From NCBI RefSeq assembly GCF_042643145.1, contig NZ_JBHRSA010000031.1, positions 94,581 through 158,580 of the forward strand: DNA of 64,000 bases, written 5' to 3'. Shown here piece by piece: positions 7,223 to 15,661 of this stretch. The position numbers and the translations under genes were made by a program. The stretch comes from Virgibacillus_O xinjiangensis (lineage in GTDB: Bacteria; Bacillota; Bacilli; Bacillales; Amphibacillaceae). Each line of letters starts with the position of its first letter. The stretch's first letter is position 1. The notes below the pieces were generated by a model that had not been told where the DNA came from, searched no databases, and worked only from the letters and a program-made list of their open reading frames with translations.

Positions 7223-8422
7223 TTACTGCATGTTATCGAACATGCCGAACATCGGGATGACTACCGCTGCTATGATACTGCCGACCATGACTGTCAAAAT
7301 GATGATCATCAAGGGTTCGATCATGGTCTTGATGCGGCTTGACAGCTGCTCGACTTCCTCTTCATAGAAGGATGCCGTCCTGGCCAGCATTTGGTCCAAT
7401 GTCCCGGTCTTTTCACCAACTTGGATCATCTGTACGATCAAGGGTGGAAATGCCCAGTTCCCTTTCATCGGCTCCGCCAAGGACTCTCCTTGGATCAGCG
7501 ATTCCTCTGCTTCCTCCAATGCCTGTTGAAGCACCTTGTTGCCGACGACATTTTTGGTGATTTCTAATGATTGGAGAATAGGAACAGAACTGCTGACAAG
7601 GGTGCTCAGTGTCTGTGTCATTCTCGCGAGGGCACCTTTATGGACAAGTGCTCCCAGTAACGGGAATTTCATGGCCAGTCTATCGAACTGATAGACGAAC
7701 CGTTCAAACTGCTTCATGTAACGGATTGCCAAAAAGACGGAAGCTGCAAAAAGGAGCAGCACCCACCACCAACTCCCCATCCAGCCGCTCAGCTCGAGAA
7801 TGAATTGGGTATACGCTGGAAGTTCCTCTCCCATGGAGCGGAACATACTGACAAACTGAGGAACGATGAACACAAGCAGGAAGATGCTCATGAAGATGGT
7901 GATGACCCCGACGACAGTCGGATATAACAGGGCAGAAATGATCCGCTGTTTGTTACGATAGGTCTTCTCATAATAATCCGCCATGTCATTAAGGATCTCA
8001 TCCAGCCTTCCGCTCGCCTCCCCTGCCCGGATCATGTTCACCAAAAGGGGCGGAAACACTTTCGGATGGCCGGAAGCTGCATCGGACAGTGCTTCCCCCT
8101 TGTCCAATTGTTTATCAATATCATCCAAAGAGGTGCGGAGCAGATAGTTCCCTGTCTGCTGCATCATCGTTTTGGTCGCATCGGAAATCGGAATACCTGC
8201 ATGGATCAATGTTGCATACTGACGGAGGAAAATGATGAATTCTTTGTTTTTCACCTGCTTATTCAGCACGATGTCCTTATTCCATGGTTTCGTTTCCTTC
8301 AGTTCCGTGACGATCAAGCCCCTGTTCTCCAGCTTCTGGAGGGCTTCCCTTTTTGTTTCCGCCTCTATTTTCCCATTTTCTGTCCGGCCGGCGGATCGCT
8401 TGCCGGTATACTGATAATTCAT
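7223..8422 (-). CDS. pilC: Type IV pilus platform protein PilC (GspF family)
   Basis: A 399-aa polytopic membrane protein with the duplicated T2SSF domain. Each repeat carries the family signature: FLRQYATLIHAGIPISDA (about 65–82) and MTQTLSTLVSSSVPILQSLE (about 268–287), each followed by a helical bundle and membrane segments (about 168–190, 215–235 and 370–392). PilC anchors the PilB and PilT motors in the membrane. The ATG overlaps the pilT stop (ATGA). Family length is about 400 aa. A competence ComGB would be shorter (about 320–350 aa), supporting a true T4P assignment. Confidence 0.93.
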   Translation of the reverse strand: MNYQYTGKRSAGRTENGKIEAETKREALQKLENRGLIVTELKETKPWNKDIVLNKQVKNKEFIIFLRQYATLIHAGIPISDATKTMMQQTGNYLLRTSLDDIDKQLDKGEALSDAASGHPKVFPPLLVNMIRAGEASGRLDEILNDMADYYEKTYRNKQRIISALLYPTVVGVITIFMSIFLLVFIVPQFVSMFRSMGEELPAYTQFILELSGWMGSWWWVLLLFAASVFLAIRYMKQFERFVYQFDRLAMKFPLLGALVHKGALARMTQTLSTLVSSSVPILQSLEITKNVVGNKVLQQALEEAEESLIQGESLAEPMKGNWAFPPLIVQMIQVGEKTGTLDQMLARTASFYEEEVEQLSSRIKTMIEPLMIIILTVMVGSIIAAVVIPMFGMFDNMQ

Positions 8423-9465
8423 CTTCCGCGCGCTCCTTCCCGGAGGTATGGAACAGCGGAATCATAGCCGACCTCTTTTTGCTGGAGGAGTTTTTGTACA
8501 TCCATTTCCAGCGTGTGCATGCCCTGTCCTCTCGACGTTTGGAGGACATTCTGCATCTGATGCATTTTTTCATTGCGGATCAGGTTCTTCACTGCCGAGG
8601 TATTGATCAATATCTCCGTTGCAGCTCTTCTGCCGGACCCGACTTGATTCAGGAGCAGCCGCTGGGAAACCACTGCTTTGAGAACTGTAGAGAGCTGAAT
8701 GCGTATTTGAGCCTGTTGGCTCGGCGGGAAGACATCGATCACCCTTTCAATGGTGGATACCGCATCAGTCGTATGCAGTGTGCCTAAAACGAGGTGGCCG
8801 GTCTCTGCTGCGGTAATGGCAGTAGAAATCGTCTCCAGGTCACGCATTTCACCCACCAGGATGACATCCGGGTCCTGCCTCAGACTTGCCCTCAAACCGC
8901 CAGCAAAGGACATGGTGTCTGACCCGATTTCCCGCTGGTCGATGACCGACCGTTGGTGGCCGTGCATATATTCAATGGGGTCCTCCAGTGTGATGATATG
9001 TTTCTCCTGGGTGCGATTCATATAGTCGACAAGGGAGGCTAGTGTCGTACTCTTTCCGCTTCCAGTTGGACCTGTCACCAAGATGAGCCCTTGTGTATCT
9101 TGGATGACATCCTTCAAAACAGCCGGCAGCCGAAGCTCTTCCAAGGAAGGGATGGAAGCCGGAATAACTCTGACAGCCAGGGCCAAATTCCCCCGCTGAT
9201 GATAGACATTGATCCGGAAGCGGGAAACGCCCGGGATATCATAAGAGAAGTCCAGCTCCCTCTGTTCCTTCAGTTTTTCCAATTGTTCTTCCGCGAGAAC
9301 GTCTTCCACCATCTGTCTGATGAATGCTGGGTCCATCGCTTGTTCTTCCTGTTCCCTCAGCCTTCCATGGATACGGAATACCGGTGCTCTGCCGACGGTC
9401 ATGTGTATATCAGATGCCTGCTTCTCGACAGCATCTGTCAGAAGCTGGGCAAATTGTTGTATCAT
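8419..9465 (-). CDS. pilT: Pilus retraction ATPase PilT
   Basis: A 348-aa GspE/PilT family ATPase. It has the N-terminal PAS-like domain (ASDIHMTVGRAPVFRIHG, about 18–34), Walker A GPTGSGKST (132–140), an Asp box, Walker B VILVGEMRD and a His box HLVLGTLHTTDA. The C-terminal stretch AVKNLIRNEKMHQM matches the AIRNLIRE motif that marks PilT rather than PilB. Together with pilB this implies extendable and retractable pili able to drive twitching or DNA uptake. The ATG at 9465 has AAGGGGGAAAAG upstream; an upstream in-frame start at 9510 lies inside pilB and lacks support. Confidence 0.95.
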   Translation of the reverse strand: MIQQFAQLLTDAVEKQASDIHMTVGRAPVFRIHGRLREQEEQAMDPAFIRQMVEDVLAEEQLEKLKEQRELDFSYDIPGVSRFRINVYHQRGNLALAVRVIPASIPSLEELRLPAVLKDVIQDTQGLILVTGPTGSGKSTTLASLVDYMNRTQEKHIITLEDPIEYMHGHQRSVIDQREIGSDTMSFAGGLRASLRQDPDVILVGEMRDLETISTAITAAETGHLVLGTLHTTDAVSTIERVIDVFPPSQQAQIRIQLSTVLKAVVSQRLLLNQVGSGRRAATEILINTSAVKNLIRNEKMHQMQNVLQTSRGQGMHTLEMDVQKLLQQKEVGYDSAVPYLREGARGR

Positions 9466-9478
9466 GTGCTTTTCCCCC

Positions 9479-11113
9479 TTACATGCTGATGGAGACTTGC
9501 ATAATCTCATCCACTGTCGTCTGTCCTTCTTTCACCTTCTGCAAACCGTCCTGAATCAGGAAAGCCATCCCCTGTTCATTGGCATATTGTCGTATATCAC
9601 TGACAGACGCGTGGTTCAACAACATGTCTTTCATTTTATCATCCAATTGCAGGACTTCATGCACGGCTAACCTGCCTCTATACCCCAATTGATGGCAGGC
9701 ACTGCATCCCGCCCCCTCAAAGACATAGTCGATATCCATCTGGTTGCGGTGGAAGATATCCCTTTCCATTTCTGTCGGTTCCCTTTCTGTCCGGCAGTCA
9801 CGGCAGACCTTCCTCACCAGTCGCTGGGCCACTGCCCCGGACAAGGAAGATACCACCAGGTACGGCTCGATCCCCATATCGATCAACCGCGGAATGGTAT
9901 CCACTGCACTGTTGGTATGCAGGGTACTGAAAACAAGGTGTCCGGTCAACGACGCACGGATGGCGATTTCCGCAGTCTCCTGGTCCCTGATCTCCCCTAC
10001 CATCAAAATATTCGGGTCCTGCCGCAAAATGGAACGGAGGCCGTTGGCAAACGTCATTCCAATCTGGCTGTTGACCTGAACCTGGTTGATCCCTTCCAGT
10101 TGGTATTCCACCGGGTCTTCGATCGTCACGATGTTCACTTCTTCTTGATTCAAGCGGTTCAGAGAAGCATACAGGGTAGATGTTTTACCAGAACCTGTAG
10201 GCCCTGTTAACAGGACAAGGCCGGATGGCCGCGAAATCAACTGTTCATAGCGGCTGAAGTTATCCGGTGATAAATCCAGTTCCGATAAATCCATCAGGGC
10301 ATTGCTCAAGTCTAAGATCCGGATCACCACTTTTTCTCCATGTATTGTCGGAAGACAAGAGATACGCAGGTCAACCGGTGTTACCCCGACGGTCGTTTTG
10401 ATTCGGCCATCCTGGGGCAACCGGGATTGGGTAATGTTCAGGTCTGCCAGGATCTTGATCCGGGCAACCAACGAGTTCTGCAGCTGCTTTGGGATGATTT
10501 TTTCCATCTGCAGCCGGCCATCAATCCGGTAACGCACATTGACCTGGGTTTCCTGCGGGTCGAGGTGGATATCGCTGGCCTTCAGCTGGACTCCTGTATT
10601 CAGCAATTGATCCAGCATCCGGATAGCCGGGGCATCATCCTGTCCCTGCTGTTCTTCTGTGACCTGGGGGTCATTTTTGAAGTAATGTTTGTTTATGGCA
10701 TACAGAATATCATCCTTGGCGGCAATAACAGGCGAGACCATAAGTCCTGTAGACAATTCAAGATCATCGATCACAAAATAGTCCATCGGGTCTTTCATCG
10801 CCACAATTAATTCATTATTCTTTATTTTGAGGGGGATGATATGGTTCTGCTGGGCCATTTCTCTGGAAACATAGCCGAGCACCTGCTCATCGATGGGATA
10901 GCGGTATAGGGAGACATGAGGGATACCCAACTGGATTTCAAGCACTTCCATCAGCTGGCGCTCCGTTATATACCCTAGCTCCAGCAGTGCATCACCTAGC
11001 TTCTGGTCCTCTCTTTTGCTATCCAATGCCTTCAAAATCTGCGCTTCCGTGACTGCACCGGCCTCCTGAAGCAAATCCCCGAGACGTTTACGTTTCAACA
11101 TCCTTTTTCCCAC
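9479..11113 (-). CDS. pilB: Pilus assembly ATPase PilB (GspE family)
   Basis: A 544-aa hexameric ATPase that powers pilin polymerisation. The N-terminal GspE N1-type domain (residues 1–150, LGDLLQEAGAVTEAQI) precedes the catalytic domain. That domain has ASDIHLDPQ (179–187), Walker A GPTGSGKT (304–311), Walker B ILMVGEIRD (369–377) and a His box HLVFSTLHTNSA (392–403). A four-cysteine zinc site lies at C437, C440, C470 and C473. This full length, with the N-terminal domain, separates it from the shorter competence ATPase ComGA. The start is either GTG 11113 (AAGG seven bases upstream) or ATG 11101; both overlap or abut the upstream gene. Confidence 0.95.
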   Translation of the reverse strand: MGKRMLKRKRLGDLLQEAGAVTEAQILKALDSKREDQKLGDALLELGYITERQLMEVLEIQLGIPHVSLYRYPIDEQVLGYVSREMAQQNHIIPLKIKNNELIVAMKDPMDYFVIDDLELSTGLMVSPVIAAKDDILYAINKHYFKNDPQVTEEQQGQDDAPAIRMLDQLLNTGVQLKASDIHLDPQETQVNVRYRIDGRLQMEKIIPKQLQNSLVARIKILADLNITQSRLPQDGRIKTTVGVTPVDLRISCLPTIHGEKVVIRILDLSNALMDLSELDLSPDNFSRYEQLISRPSGLVLLTGPTGSGKTSTLYASLNRLNQEEVNIVTIEDPVEYQLEGINQVQVNSQIGMTFANGLRSILRQDPNILMVGEIRDQETAEIAIRASLTGHLVFSTLHTNSAVDTIPRLIDMGIEPYLVVSSLSGAVAQRLVRKVCRDCRTEREPTEMERDIFHRNQMDIDYVFEGAGCSACHQLGYRGRLAVHEVLQLDDKMKDMLLNHASVSDIRQYANEQGMAFLIQDGLQKVKEGQTTVDEIMQVSISM

Positions 11114-11495
11114 TCTCCGTCCTTATAGTTATGGTGTTCTCAATCTCAACATCTTGATTTCCTGATCTGCCGACACTCTTGTAATCGAGAGACCCGGATT
11201 GACTCCGTGTCACCTCGATCCGGAATTCCCTGTCTTTATCCAGTTCCATGTCTATCTCATTCAACAACTCTTCCAACGTCTCAGCGTCCATTCTCCCTTG
11301 TGCCAGAATGAACTCCACATAATCGACGCCCATCTCTGCAACCAACCTCGCATCTGCCTGCTCCTCCGTCGTCGCTACTTGTCTTGCCGTATTGGTCACT
11401 TGTGTGAGCATCGTCATAATGAATACAAGAAACAAAGTAATGATCAGCATGACCATCACTAGTGCAGCACCTCGGTCATTCCTCAACCACTTCAT
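11088..11495 (-). CDS. PilX-like minor pilus assembly protein
   Basis: A 135-aa protein with a PilX N-terminal type signature: RNDRGAALVMVMLIITLFLVFIMTML at the start, lacking the canonical G-F-T-L-x-E but with the GAALVMV consensus seen in PilX proteins. The rest is acidic with a coiled segment. Minor pilins of this type prime assembly at the pilus tip. The ATG overlaps the preceding pilV-like stop by 4 bases, and its own 3' end overlaps the pilB start, so translation is likely coupled. Confidence 0.75.
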   Translation of the reverse strand: MKWLRNDRGAALVMVMLIITLFLVFIMTMLTQVTNTARQVATTEEQADARLVAEMGVDYVEFILAQGRMDAETLEELLNEIDMELDKDREFRIEVTRSQSGSLDYKSVGRSGNQDVEIENTITIRTESGKKDVET

Positions 11496-11962
11496 CCTTC
11501 GTTCCCCCGTATATAAGTATAGGACTCACTGGTTGTTTCACCTTCCGACAGAATGCGAATATTCACCCGGTATAGCGACCCACTCGGATTCATAGAAGCC
11601 TCTGCACCTTCTGCAGTGACCACCTCTTCACAAATGCCGGCATCCAGCACAAATGTTTTCCCGTTCAGTTCATATTCTTTCAAGGAATGAAACTCCTGCT
11701 CTTCCGGGCATATGGCTTCAAGTCCCGCCAGTTCCAACTCCACGCCTGATTCGTCCCAATGCTTCAAATCATGCGCTGCCTTGTCCAACAGGTTCCCGGA
11801 GATGAGCTCATCCCCTGTTTGGCTGGACCAGCTCATGATCTGTGGAAAAATAGGTAGTAATGCAGCAACCACCATTGCCAGAAGGGACACCGCTGCAATG
11901 ATCTCTATCAAAGTGAAACCAGCATTTCCCAATTTTGATAATCTGGTATACAATAGACCCAC
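11492..11962 (-). CDS. PilV-like minor prepilin
   Basis: A minor prepilin of about 156 aa. It has a short basic leader ending GNAG, the processing motif G|FTLIE, the hydrophobic helix IIAAVSLLAMVVAALLPIFP and a globular head with two cysteines (around residues 84 and 110) that may form a disulfide. The start is uncertain: GTG 11962 leaves little room for a ribosome binding site, while TTG 11953 follows AAGGTG by eight bases. It is the first gene of the leftward operon, directly after an extended -10 promoter. Confidence 0.8.
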   Translation of the reverse strand: MGLLYTRLSKLGNAGFTLIEIIAAVSLLAMVVAALLPIFPQIMSWSSQTGDELISGNLLDKAAHDLKHWDESGVELELAGLEAICPEEQEFHSLKEYELNGKTFVLDAGICEEVVTAEGAEASMNPSGSLYRVNIRILSEGETTSESYTYIRGNEG

Positions 11963-11987
11963 ACCTTAATTTGTTACTTTTTGCCTA

Positions 11988-11996
11988 ATTATACCA
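11988..11996 (-). promoter_or_regulatory. Extended -10 promoter of the pil operon
   Basis: On the minus strand TGGTATAAT (TGn plus a perfect -10 box) lies 26 bases upstream of the first pilin start. No good -35 is visible; ACGACA lies 15 bases upstream. The element overlaps the leader of the divergent prepilin gene, so the two directions may share control. Confidence 0.6.
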
Positions 11997-12016
11997 TTTA
12001 TTGGGAAGTGTCGTAT

Positions 12017-12808
12017 ATGAAATATAGACTATTTACAAATGACAGAGGGGTAACATTGGTCGAGCTGCTTGCGGCTCTTGCTCTTCTAGCGATAGGCGGT
12101 GTATTATCTTCCGCATTGTTCAGCCAGATGTCGACAAATACCCAAACGACAGCGGGAGATATTTCCTTGAAACAGGAAATGAACATCGTCATCGAGGAGC
12201 TGGAGCATCAATATGATGAGGATTCCGATCAAATGTGCCTGTTCGAAGAAGGAATGACACTTATATATGGTGACGAAGGAGAAATCACCGATGGTTGCAT
12301 GGAGGTTGACACAAATAGCCCGGCAACAGTTCGCCTCATCGGTGAAAGAGAGGGGAAAACCTTCACCCTTGAAACGGTATGGAACAAACAGACCGAACAA
12401 ACATTATGGCTGCCTGTAGAAGAACCCTCTGAGGAACCGGTAGAGGCTGATATTTACGACTGTATATTTACAGAGAGTGTGATATTCCCTGAACAAGTAA
12501 GGGTCGACGATAACGGGGAGTCCGCCAAAAACAAATGTGATGGAGAATTCATTTTTGAAAAGGATGCTTTTTTCCAGAACGGTGTAGTCCTCCACAACCA
12601 TAATGATTTCACTATCGAGGGAGATCTTTATATTATTGGAGAATTGGATATAAATAATCAGAGTACGATTGATGTAGACGGTGATCTTTATCTACAGGAC
12701 AGCGACCTCAATTTCAAGCCTAATGCAGCGCTGAACGTCGATGGGAAAATTTGCATGGTCGAAGATATCCAACAAATCGAGGGATGCAACGAAAGCAATG
12801 AGCCTTGA
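12017..12808 (+). CDS. Divergent minor prepilin with beta-rich C-terminal domain
   Basis: A 263-aa protein starting MKYRLFTNDRG, then the prepilin motif G|VTLVE and a hydrophobic helix (about 13–35). A central, very acidic domain (about 40–150, with EEPSEEPVEA) leads to a C-terminal region (about 195–255) built from short repeats such as GDLYIIGELDINNQS and GDLYLQDSDLNF, a pattern suggesting a beta-solenoid. It contains several cysteines that may form disulfides. It is transcribed away from the pil operon from a shared 54-base gap. GGGAAGTG precedes the ATG; an upstream start (11981) has no support. It could be a PilW-type tip protein or adhesin; its exact role is unknown. Confidence 0.8.
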   Translation: MKYRLFTNDRGVTLVELLAALALLAIGGVLSSALFSQMSTNTQTTAGDISLKQEMNIVIEELEHQYDEDSDQMCLFEEGMTLIYGDEGEITDGCMEVDTNSPATVRLIGEREGKTFTLETVWNKQTEQTLWLPVEEPSEEPVEADIYDCIFTESVIFPEQVRVDDNGESAKNKCDGEFIFEKDAFFQNGVVLHNHNDFTIEGDLYIIGELDINNQSTIDVDGDLYLQDSDLNFKPNAALNVDGKICMVEDIQQIEGCNESNEP

Positions 12809-12826
12809 TTTGACAGATAGGGCATT

Positions 12827-12875
12827 TAAAAACAGCCGTATCAACCCATAAGAGGATTGATACGGCTGTTTTTTA
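12827..12875. terminator. Bidirectional terminator after the pilus locus
   Basis: A strong hairpin with 15-bp arms (ACAGCCGTATCAA / TTGATACGGCTGT) and a 12-base loop is flanked by A- and T-runs. It serves the divergent prepilin gene on the plus strand and ytkL on the minus strand. Confidence 0.88.
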
Positions 12876-12916
12876 TCTCTGATCATAAAGCAGACTGTTC
12901 CACGTCCGTACGCTTT

Positions 12917-13597
12917 TTATAATTCCAGTTCTTCGCCGATTTTCATCACTTTTCCTTGGCCTGTTCTGACTTTCTGTGCAAAGTCCTCTGGGTCCTGTTC
13001 AATGACCGGGAAGGTATTGTAATGGACAGGCACGACTATTTTCGCATCAATCCAGTCTGCTGCAATCACTGCATCCTCTGGTCCCATCGTGAAGTTATCA
13101 CCGATTGGCACAAAGGCTACATCGATGTCATTCATCTCACCGATCAGGCGCAGATCGGAGAACAAGCCGGTATCACCGACATGGTAGATGGTATGCCCAT
13201 CAACAGTCAGCAGGATACCTGCAGGCATGCCGGTATAGATGGTTGTGCCATCATCTTCCGTGTAGGCGGATCCATGAAAGGCCTGGGTGAACTTCACGGT
13301 GCCGAAATCGAATGCATGCTTTCCGCCGATATGCATTGGATGGGTATTCAATCCTTTGGTTTCCAGGTAATTTGCCAGCTCATTCGGAGCGACAACCAAT
13401 GCGTCATTCCGCTTGGCAATATCGATGGTGTCACCGACATGGTCGTTATGCCCATGAGTAAGCAGGATGACATCCACTTCCACCTGTGAAGCATCCAGGT
13501 CACATGCATCATTACCCGAGATGAAAGGGTCTATCAGAATTTTGTGTGCGTCCGTTTCCACTTTTACTACACTATGGCCGTGATAAGATACTTTCAC
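12917..13597 (-). CDS. ytkL: UPF0173 metal-dependent hydrolase YtkL
   Basis: A 226-aa metallo-beta-lactamase fold protein of the UPF0173 family. The metal-binding motif THGHNDHVGD lies near residues 47–56, with further ligands in HVGDTG (about 140–145) and VPVHYNTFP near the C-terminus. Substrate is unknown. The start is GTG at 13597 with AAAGGAGAGA upstream. A sigma-A-like promoter TTGTCG/TACTAT lies immediately upstream. Confidence 0.92.
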   Translation of the reverse strand: MKVSYHGHSVVKVETDAHKILIDPFISGNDACDLDASQVEVDVILLTHGHNDHVGDTIDIAKRNDALVVAPNELANYLETKGLNTHPMHIGGKHAFDFGTVKFTQAFHGSAYTEDDGTTIYTGMPAGILLTVDGHTIYHVGDTGLFSDLRLIGEMNDIDVAFVPIGDNFTMGPEDAVIAADWIDAKIVVPVHYNTFPVIEQDPEDFAQKVRTGQGKVMKIGEELEL

Positions 13598-13616
13598 AAC
13601 TATCTCTCCTTTGTCT

Positions 13617-13645
13617 ATAGTATTCCATCTCTAGTAATTCGACAA
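13617..13645 (-). promoter_or_regulatory. Sigma-A promoter of ytkL
   Basis: On the minus strand TTGTCG (13640–13645) and TACTAT (13617–13622) are spaced 17 bases, 20 bases upstream of the GTG start. Confidence 0.6.
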
Positions 13646-13705
13646 AATTCTACAGAATCCTTTTCCCTTTATGCAATTTTTTACACAGTTTTTTTGTCTG
13701 GCCCC

Positions 13706-14377
13706 CTAATTATCTCCAGAAGTTTTTTTCTTCAATGCTGCAAGTTCCTGTTCTACAGGGTTCGGCTCTAGTGCAGCCAGCTGCTCATCAATCGTCCGGG
13801 CATTCTCCGTCATATCCTCTGTGGTTTCTGCCTCCGCTTCATATTCAAGCACTTTTTCTTCCATCCGTTCGAAGCCTTGTTTCGCTTCGTCACTTCCTAT
13901 GGATGAGAGACTTCTGTTCATTTTCGCTCTGGTACGGGCCGTCTCTGCTCTTGCCTTCAGGGAATCACGTTTCAGCTTCATTTCCCTATATTCCTTCTTC
14001 ATCTCATCCAACTTCACCTTCAGTGAGTCGACATCTTCTTTCGCTCTTTCCCAGGATTCAGAAAGTGCAGCCGCCTGTTTTTCACTTTCCAGCTTTTCTT
14101 CCAATGCACGGCGAGCTAGATCATCCTCTCCAGCATCCACCGCCTTCTGGGCTTGAGTTTGTCTCTTTTCAACCATGGCCTGGGCATCATTGGCCTTGCG
14201 CTTCACCATTTTTTCATTGGCCATCTGCTTGGCAACAGCGCCTTCTGCTTCTTCGATATCCGACTCCATATCACGCATGAACTGATCAAGCATCTTTACA
14301 GGATTTTCCGCTTTATCAAGCATGGAATTCAGTTCCGAACCCACGACGGTTTTCAGCCGTCTGAAAAATTTAAACAT
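13706..14377 (-). CDS. pspA: PspA/IM30 family membrane-stress protein
   Basis: A 223-aa almost entirely coiled-coil protein of the PspA/IM30 (ESCRT-III related) family, starting MFKFFRRLKTVVGSELNSMLDKAENPVKML, the conserved amphipathic N-terminal helix. These proteins polymerise on the inner membrane face to protect it from proton leakage. It is monocistronic here. AGAAGGAGGAAC precedes the ATG. A sigma-W-type promoter upstream fits the known control of B. subtilis pspA (ydjF) by that envelope-stress sigma factor. Confidence 0.92.
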   Translation of the reverse strand: MFKFFRRLKTVVGSELNSMLDKAENPVKMLDQFMRDMESDIEEAEGAVAKQMANEKMVKRKANDAQAMVEKRQTQAQKAVDAGEDDLARRALEEKLESEKQAAALSESWERAKEDVDSLKVKLDEMKKEYREMKLKRDSLKARAETARTRAKMNRSLSSIGSDEAKQGFERMEEKVLEYEAEAETTEDMTENARTIDEQLAALEPNPVEQELAALKKKTSGDN

Positions 14378-14413
14378 GTCAGTTCCTCCTTCTGACTTAG
14401 TGATTACTTCTAT

Positions 14414-14440
14414 TACGTATGTTCCCTAGGATTAGTTTCA
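14414..14440 (-). promoter_or_regulatory. Candidate sigma-W promoter of pspA
   Basis: On the minus strand TGAAAC (14435–14440) and CGTA (14414–14417) are 17 bases apart, matching the ECF sigma-W consensus TGAAAC–N16/17–CGTA, 36 bases upstream of the pspA ATG. Confidence 0.7.
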
Positions 14441-14453
14441 TGAAAATACAAAT

Positions 14454-14482
14454 TTATCGGAGAAACGTCCATCTGCTATAAT
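14454..14482 (+). promoter_or_regulatory. Promoter of the M24 peptidase gene
   Basis: TTATCG (14454–14459) and an extended -10 TGC-TATAAT (14474–14482) with 17-base spacing lie 35 bases before the ATG. Confidence 0.65.
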
Positions 14483-14517
14483 GACAGGAAGACATCCATC
14501 CATAAGGGGGAAAAACA

Positions 14518-15615
14518 ATGACAAACCGACTGGAACGTTTGGTACGGGAAATGGAAAATCAACAAATGGATAGCCTGCTGGTCACCTCTACTCCCAATTT
14601 TTATTATCTCAGCAACTATTACACCGATCCACATGAACGTGTGATTGCAGTGTATGTAAGTAAAGGGTTGGACCCTGTGATGATTCTCCCGGCCATGGAA
14701 AAGCCGGATGCAGAAGCGGCCGGATGGTCATTCGACATCATCGCTTACCAGGATCATGAAGACCCTTGGCAATTATTTGCTTCCTATCTAAAAAAACAGG
14801 AGAAGAGACCGTCCAGTCTCGGATTGGAATATGATCACCTTTCTCTTGAGAGATTCGAAGCTATCAAGCAGGTGCTGCCTGATACTCATTTCTCTGATGC
14901 AAAAGGAATCCTCGCAGAGTTGCGTGTCATCAAAAATAAAAAAGAGTACATCTTACTGAAGGAAGCTGCTTCTCTTGCCGATATAGGAATAGAAACAGGT
15001 ATCCGCTCGATAAAAGAGGGAATCACGGAACTTGAATTGATTGCAAACATTGAATACGAATTGAAAAGGCATGGGGTACGGCAGATGTCCTTCTCCACCA
15101 TGGCACTATCCGGTTCAAAAACAGCATCCCCTCATGGCACACCTTCATCCAAAAAAATCATGCCGGGGGATCTAGTCATGTTTGATTTAGGAGTAGTGTT
15201 CGAAGGGTACTGTTCTGACATCACCCGTACCGTTGCATACCGTTCCATTTCAGATGAACAAAGACAGATTTATGAAACAGTACGTGAAGCAGAGGAAAAA
15301 GCGGTGAAAAAAGCTGAAATAGGTTTGCCGGCAGGAGAACTGGACCATATTGCACGAGCCCATATTGACAATGCAGGCTATGGTAAGTACTTCAACCACC
15401 GGATCGGGCATGGTTTGGGCATTGAGACCCATGAATATCCATCCATGCACGGAAATAACCGCCTGCCACTGAAGGAAGGGATGTGCTACACCATTGAACC
15501 AGGCATCTATAAACCGGGGTCAGGTGGTGTAAGAATAGAGGATATGGTCTTTCTGACAGGCAAGGGACCGGAATGCCTGACAGAATATCCGAGAGACCTC
15601 CAAATTATTGAGTGA
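14518..15615 (+). CDS. M24 family Xaa-Pro dipeptidase-like metallopeptidase
   Basis: A 365-aa creatinase/prolidase fold peptidase, similar in length and sequence to YkvY of B. subtilis. The N-terminal creatinase domain (1–135) precedes the pita-bread catalytic domain. All five metal ligands are visible: Asp223, Asp234, His298 (HRIGHGLG), Glu327 (TIEPGIY) and Glu341 (GGVRIED). It would hydrolyse X-Pro peptides in the cytoplasm with a dinuclear Mn/Co centre. AAGGGGGAA precedes the ATG, and a simple terminator follows. Confidence 0.9.
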   Translation: MTNRLERLVREMENQQMDSLLVTSTPNFYYLSNYYTDPHERVIAVYVSKGLDPVMILPAMEKPDAEAAGWSFDIIAYQDHEDPWQLFASYLKKQEKRPSSLGLEYDHLSLERFEAIKQVLPDTHFSDAKGILAELRVIKNKKEYILLKEAASLADIGIETGIRSIKEGITELELIANIEYELKRHGVRQMSFSTMALSGSKTASPHGTPSSKKIMPGDLVMFDLGVVFEGYCSDITRTVAYRSISDEQRQIYETVREAEEKAVKKAEIGLPAGELDHIARAHIDNAGYGKYFNHRIGHGLGIETHEYPSMHGNNRLPLKEGMCYTIEPGIYKPGSGGVRIEDMVFLTGKGPECLTEYPRDLQIIE

Positions 15616-15630
15616 CCATCCATCTATGTA

Positions 15631-15657
15631 CCCGGCTCCTATAGCCGGGTTTTTTGC
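15631..15657 (+). terminator. Terminator of the M24 peptidase gene
   Basis: CCCGGCTCCTATAGCCGGG followed by six T, 15 bases after the stop codon. Confidence 0.88.
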
Positions 15658-15661
15658 ATGC

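Noticed and set aside
9479..11113. Competence operon comG instead of T4P
   Set aside because: PilB has the N-terminal domain and zinc site, PilC is full length, and pilT, pilM, pilN and pilO are present, none of which belong to comG.
12956..13489. 177-aa open frame on the plus strand
   Set aside because: Shadow of ytkL; Cys/His-rich translation with no family and no ribosome binding site.
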